Of a stretch of 64,000 nt of DNA, positions 60,284-64,000 are shown piece after piece. Each line of letters starts with the position of its first letter. The stretch's first letter is position 1. The notes beneath the pieces were generated by a model. That model was given only the letters and a program-made list of their open reading frames with translations. It did no database searches and was not told the origin of the DNA. Origin of the DNA: Actinocorallia sp. API 0066 (lineage in GTDB: Bacteria > Actinomycetota > Actinomycetes > Streptosporangiales > Streptosporangiaceae); the NCBI RefSeq assembly GCF_020991275.1, contig NZ_JAJLQY010000003.1, positions 124,001-188,000 of the forward strand, written 5' to 3'. The translations under genes were made by a program, and so were the position numbers.

Positions 60284-60453
60284 GACACAGCTCCTCGTCC
60301 TGGGATACCGCGACGTTCACACGTCGGCACCCCGCTGAGAAGCCACCCACCCGGTAATTCATCAAGATCTACCCTGTCAACGACCAAATGCCAATAATTC
60401 CGCCCCACCCTTCACTTCAGCCACAGGACGGCGTTCGCTGGGCCCGGAGGCGG

Positions 60454-61377
60454 CTAGGTGAGGCGGCGGAGGTCGGGCGGGATGAGTTCGAGGAGCTGGT
60501 CGGGGCGGAGCGGGAGGTCGAGAAGGCTGAGTTTGACGCGGCTGCGGCTCGCGTGCTCGTCCGTGGAGAGGCGGACGACCTGGGCGGCCTCGCCGCGCAG
60601 GGACGCGCTGAGGACGTCGCCGGGGTCCAGGACGCCCGCCGCGGTGCCGTCGATCTCGACGGTGACGGGCGTGCTGTCCTGCGCCACGGAGAAACGGACC
60701 TGGTCCTGCGCGCCCAGGACCACCGAACGGCTGATTCCGGACATCGGCGCGACGGGGGTGACGACGACCGCGTCGGAGGAGGGCGACAGGACGGGGCCGC
60801 CCGCCGCGTAGTTGTAGGCGGTCGAGCCGGTCGGGGTCGCGACGACGACGGCGTCGCCCCGGTAGTAGCCGTACCCGAGGTCGTTGACGGCGAGATCGAC
60901 CGAGACCGTCCCGGCGCGGCCCGCCCTGCCCAGCACCACGTCGTTGAACCCGAACCGCGTCTCCAGCGGGCCCTGCCCTGCCGTCACCTCCAGGCAGCCG
61001 TGCTGCTCGATGGTGAAATCGCCGGACGTCAGCCGTAGCAGGGCCTCGGCCAGGCGTGCGGGCGCGACCTCCACGAGGAACCCCAGGGTGCCGTGGTTGA
61101 CACCGAGGACGGGCACGGGACGATCGACCATCAGCCGCATCGCGCCCAGCATCGTGCCGTCACCGCCGAGCGCGACGACGGCGTCCACCCGGGCGACGAA
61201 CTCGTGGTCGGCGACGAACTCGACACCGCCCGTCACGCGCTGCCTGTCGCCCTCCCGGACGAGGACCCGGACGGCCTGCCGCCGGGCGAACGCGAGGATC
61301 GTCGCCACCGAGCTGTCCACCGGCCGGACCGGATGGACCACCAGCCCCACCGCGCTCCCCCGCAGGTCAGACCCCAT
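60454..61377 (-). CDS. nadK: NAD kinase
   Basis: A 307-residue ATP-NAD kinase that makes NADP. The diagnostic 'VVALGGDGTMLGAMRLM' holds the GGDGT motif (about residue 70). 'VLGVNHGTLGFLVEVAP', 'FNDVVLGRAGRAGTVSVDLA', 'GDAVVVATPTGSTAYNYAAG' and 'GPVLSPSSDAVVVTPVAP' follow in the usual order. Actinomycetes often carry more than one NAD kinase; here 'NHGTLGFLVEV' replaces the common 'NLGRLGFLTE', so this is probably the secondary paralogue. It lies between the PLP enzyme and pyc, all on the minus strand. Confidence 0.93.
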   Translation of the reverse strand: MGSDLRGSAVGLVVHPVRPVDSSVATILAFARRQAVRVLVREGDRQRVTGGVEFVADHEFVARVDAVVALGGDGTMLGAMRLMVDRPVPVLGVNHGTLGFLVEVAPARLAEALLRLTSGDFTIEQHGCLEVTAGQGPLETRFGFNDVVLGRAGRAGTVSVDLAVNDLGYGYYRGDAVVVATPTGSTAYNYAAGGPVLSPSSDAVVVTPVAPMSGISRSVVLGAQDQVRFSVAQDSTPVTVEIDGTAAGVLDPGDVLSASLRGEAAQVVRLSTDEHASRSRVKLSLLDLPLRPDQLLELIPPDLRRLT

Positions 61378-61423
61378 ACCTCAGCCTAACCTCCGGCGTC
61401 CGGCGAGGTGGGCGGCGGTGCGG

Positions 61424-62872
61424 CTAGCGGAGGTCGGCGGCGAGGGCGGGGCCCAGGTCGTGGAGGACCCGGAGGAGGAGTTCCACGTCGCCGGTGGTGG
61501 TGCGCCAGTTGACGATCGCCGCGCGGAGCACCTTTCTGCCGCGATACATCGAGGTTCCCGCGTAGACGCGGCCGTCGGCCAGGAGGGCTTCGCCTAGGCG
61601 GGTGTTGAGCTCGTCCAGGCGTTCTTCGGGGACGCCGGGCGGGCGGTAGCGGAAGCAGACGACGCAGAGGCGGACGGGGGCGAGGAGCTCCAGGTCGGGG
61701 GCCTGGTCGATGAGGGCGCCCAGATGGGCGGCGACGTCCAGGTGGCGTTCGACCATCTGCTGGTAGCCCTCGCGGCCATAAGCCTTGAGGGTGGCCCAGA
61801 TAGGCAGGGCGCGTGCCCTGCGGGAGGATTCCGGGCCCAGGGTGTTGTAGTTGATCTGCTCCTCTCCGGCGCCCGGTAGGTAGGGGACGCCCCAGTCACC
61901 GAAGGCGCGGTGCTGCCATGCGGGGTCGCGGATGAAGGAGAAACCACTCTCATAGGGGACGTTCAGCCATTTGTGGCCGTCGGCGGTGATCGAATCGGCG
62001 CGCTCCATGCCGTCCGTGAGGTGGGAGGTGCGCGGGGAGAGGGCGGCGAACGCGCCGAAGGCGGCGTCCACGTGCAGCCAGGCGCCGTGGCGGGCGGCGA
62101 GGTCGGCCAGCTCCGGCAGCGGGTCGGCGGCGCCGGTGGTGACCTCGCCGACGTTGCCGACGACGATCGCCGGGGCGCCGTCCAGGGCGCGCAGTGCCGC
62201 TTCCAGGGCTTCGAGATCGACCGTGCCGGTGTCGTCCCGGGCGAAAGTGCGCAGGGTGTCCCTTCCGTGCCCGAGGACCTGCAGGGCGCGGCGGGTGCTC
62301 GGGTGCACGAGCCCGCTGCTGAACACGGGCAGCGGCGGCAGGCCGGACAGCCCGTGCGCCGTCACGTCCACGCCGTGCCGCTCCGCCCACCACGCCCGCG
62401 CGCAGGCCAGCCCGGTGACGTGCGCGAACGTCGCGCTCGGCGTGAGCACCCCGCCGAACTCCGGCGGGATCCCGAACAGCTCCTTCAACCACCCCAGCGC
62501 GACCGTCTCCACCCGCGCCGCCAGCGGCGACGCCAGCCAGAGCCCGCTCACCTGGTCCAGCAGCGACGTCGCCCAGTCGCCCGCCATCGCGGCCGGTGTC
62601 GCCCCGCCCACGACCAGATGGAAGAACCGGGGCCCCGACGAATGGGTGGCCGCCCTCACGCCTACCTCGACCAACTGCTCGATACTCCGCTCGCCCCCTA
62701 CGCCGCGCTCGGGCAGCGGCCCGCCCAGGTCGCCGAGCACCCCGTCGTCGGCCGACTCGTGGACCTTCCGCTCCGCCAACCCCTCCAGATACGGGCCCGC
62801 CGCCCGGAAAACCACCTCCAACGCCTTTCCCGCCGCCGCCCCCTCGCCCACCGGATCGCCCATGAACGCCAT
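61424..62872 (-). CDS. PLP-dependent decarboxylase/aminotransferase (group II decarboxylase family)
   Basis: A 482-residue fold-type I PLP enzyme of the aromatic-amino-acid/glutamate decarboxylase family. Seen are 'SSGPRFFHLVVGGATPAAMA' (substrate loop), 'GVLTPSATFAHVTGLACARA', 'IVVGNVGEVTTGAADPLPEL', the PLP-ring Asp in 'AWLHVDAAFGAFAALSPRTS', and the Schiff-base Lys in 'SITADGHKWLNVPYESGFSF'. Members decarboxylate L-amino acids; some act as aldehyde synthases or aminotransferases, and the substrate is not clear. The ATG at 62872 has GGGGG upstream. A second ATG is three codons later. Confidence 0.9.
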   Translation of the reverse strand: MAFMGDPVGEGAAAGKALEVVFRAAGPYLEGLAERKVHESADDGVLGDLGGPLPERGVGGERSIEQLVEVGVRAATHSSGPRFFHLVVGGATPAAMAGDWATSLLDQVSGLWLASPLAARVETVALGWLKELFGIPPEFGGVLTPSATFAHVTGLACARAWWAERHGVDVTAHGLSGLPPLPVFSSGLVHPSTRRALQVLGHGRDTLRTFARDDTGTVDLEALEAALRALDGAPAIVVGNVGEVTTGAADPLPELADLAARHGAWLHVDAAFGAFAALSPRTSHLTDGMERADSITADGHKWLNVPYESGFSFIRDPAWQHRAFGDWGVPYLPGAGEEQINYNTLGPESSRRARALPIWATLKAYGREGYQQMVERHLDVAAHLGALIDQAPDLELLAPVRLCVVCFRYRPPGVPEERLDELNTRLGEALLADGRVYAGTSMYRGRKVLRAAIVNWRTTTGDVELLLRVLHDLGPALAADLR

Positions 62873-63077
62873 CGTAGAACCCCCGATCGGGGCCGCCATC
62901 GGCACGGCGGCCCGACATCTCCCACCGCAGGGCGCTCCGCGTGGTGGCCCGCTGAGCGTGCCGGTGCTCGGCGGGGCGCGGTGCGCCAGTCCCCATGTAC
63001 CCCGTGCACGGCGCGAACTCCGTGACGTGTGGGGCGGGTTTTGCTTGCTGTGGAGTGAGGGGGTGCTTGCCGTTCGG

Positions 63078-63869
63078 TCAGATGGGGACGGCGAGGGTCG
63101 AGGTGTAGCCGGTCGCGGGGGTTCCGGTGACGGTGGCCAGTTGGAGGGAGTGGCCGTCCCGGAAGATGATGTCGGTATCCAGGTTGAGGGAGCGCATGGT
63201 GGTGGCGCTCGCGGTGTAGCCGGGCTGCTTGTACGCCTCGTTGCAGACGTCTTCGGGGAAGGCCATCTGGGTGGTCTTCAAGGGGGTGGAGGTGGTGGTG
63301 GCGATCCTCAGGGAGGCGTAGACCTCAAAGTGGACGTGCGGCCAGCGGCCCGGATAGGCGGCGGGGAAGACGCTGGTGAAGGTGACGGTGCCGGAGGAGT
63401 CGGTCTCCTGGACGCCCCGTAGGTAGTTCTCTTCGGTGACGCCTTCCGAATAGAGGGAGTAGCGGCCTTCGCGGTCGCACTGCCACGCGTAGACGGCGGC
63501 TCCCGCGAGCGGCGTGCCTTCCCTCGTCACGGTGAAGGAGAAGGTGAGCGGGATGCCTTCGGCCCTGCCGGTGGGGCCGCCGAAGCTGGAACGGATGTCG
63601 CTGCGCACGATGCCGGACCGCGTCAGCACGTTCGGGCCGTTGGAGCCGTCGCCCGGGTAGGGGCCTGCGGACTCGTCGGGGATCCGGGCTCCCGCGGCGC
63701 CCTGGGCCCGCTCGGCGGTCTTCGTCGAGGTGCTGGCGTGGCCGTCCTGGTCGGCGCAGCCGACGAGTCCCGCCAGGGCCGCGCCGCCCAGGAGGCCGAG
63801 CGCGGCCCTGCGGTTCAGCAGCGTCGAGACGTCGAACGTGAGACCGCGATCGTGGTCATGCTCGTGCAC
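63078..63869 (-). CDS. Exported intradiol-dioxygenase-like lipoprotein
   Basis: A 263-residue protein with a His-rich start (HEHDHDR). A twin-arginine-like signal with lipobox follows ('NRRAALGLLGGAALAGLVGC'), then a dioxygenase C-terminal beta-sandwich. The family's iron ligands appear present: Tyr in 'REGRYSLYSEG', Tyr in 'EENYLRGVQ', and two His in 'GRWPHVHFEVYAS'. 'GPYPGDGSNGPNVL' is typical of secreted intradiol dioxygenase-like proteins. Members with this layout are found in streptomycetes, and some cleave catechols outside the cell. The GTG at 63869 has GGAGGAG upstream. Confidence 0.9.
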   Translation of the reverse strand: MHEHDHDRGLTFDVSTLLNRRAALGLLGGAALAGLVGCADQDGHASTSTKTAERAQGAAGARIPDESAGPYPGDGSNGPNVLTRSGIVRSDIRSSFGGPTGRAEGIPLTFSFTVTREGTPLAGAAVYAWQCDREGRYSLYSEGVTEENYLRGVQETDSSGTVTFTSVFPAAYPGRWPHVHFEVYASLRIATTTSTPLKTTQMAFPEDVCNEAYKQPGYTASATTMRSLNLDTDIIFRDGHSLQLATVTGTPATGYTSTLAVPI

Positions 63870-64000
63870 GTGTGCTCCTCCGGGTCCGGCGCTCCGATCC
63901 TTCCAGCTTGGCGGCCCGTGATGAGATCCGCGTAAAGCCCGCCAGCGGCCCGGACGGAGGAACGCAAGGGCGCGGCGGCCCTGTCTGGAGGCTCCTCCCG

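Overview
The window is about 64 kb of very GC-rich DNA. It has short intergenic gaps, many GTG and TTG starts, and frequent ATGA or GTGA stop/start overlaps. A WhiJ/DUF397 locus, a HelR-type RNA-polymerase recycling ATPase, Tat-exported DyP peroxidase and cholesterol-oxidase-like enzymes, and sugar ABC operons without their own ATPase all point to a filamentous actinomycete. An Actinomadura/Streptosporangiales-type genome is my guess; there is no rRNA or other phylogenetic marker to settle it. I saw no tRNA, rRNA, CRISPR array, insertion sequence or phage module. The region looks like a chromosomal mosaic of catabolic and regulatory islands.

Layout. 1-10.8 kb: an F420-type reductase; a thiM plus FMN-monooxygenase operon divergent from a GntR regulator; a UvrA-like ABC protein; an AraC/VOC pair; and a DyP peroxidase, PCuAC chaperone, PepSY and membrane protein group likely tied to metal or heme traffic at the envelope. 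10.9-17.1 kb: SGNH hydrolase, an AgpS-like flavoprotein coupled to a TetR regulator, a truncated isoaspartate-methyltransferase relic, and a WhiJ-type developmental cassette with two intact DUF397 genes and one decayed copy. 17.1-20.3 kb: a lactonase relic and an SMC-like ATPase translationally overlapping a small unknown protein.

20.5-33.2 kb is a coherent beta-mannan utilisation island. It encodes a secreted GH5 mannanase, a lipoprotein binding protein with two permeases, an intracellular GH2 beta-mannosidase, a ROK sugar kinase, mannose-6-phosphate isomerase and two LacI paralogues with near-identical DNA-recognition helices. Four perfect AACCGGTT palindromes lie upstream of its transcription units, and hairpins separate the highly expressed genes from those downstream. 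33.2-41 kb is an AtuA/acyl-CoA carboxylase/enoyl-CoA hydratase/thioesterase locus under a TetR regulator, with two matching 20-bp operators. 41-44.8 kb holds a cholesterol-oxidase-like enzyme, a secreted lipase and a TetR regulator with tandem palindromes.

44.9-51.5 kb: a BlaI-type circuit (M56 protease, a small protein, BlaI, two long palindromes), an AraC/secreted-protein pair, helR preceded by a sequence resembling the rifamycin-associated element, and ynfA convergent with a small unknown gene, each behind a MerR-like promoter although no merR is present. 51.7-64 kb: a Fic protein, a small gene and a possible P450 relic, a ketopantoate-reductase/rhodanese fusion coupled to a GlcD-type flavoprotein, pyruvate carboxylase, NAD kinase, a PLP decarboxylase-like enzyme and an exported intradiol-dioxygenase-like lipoprotein.

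All assignments rest on reading translated sequence and remembered family motifs; no database search was run.
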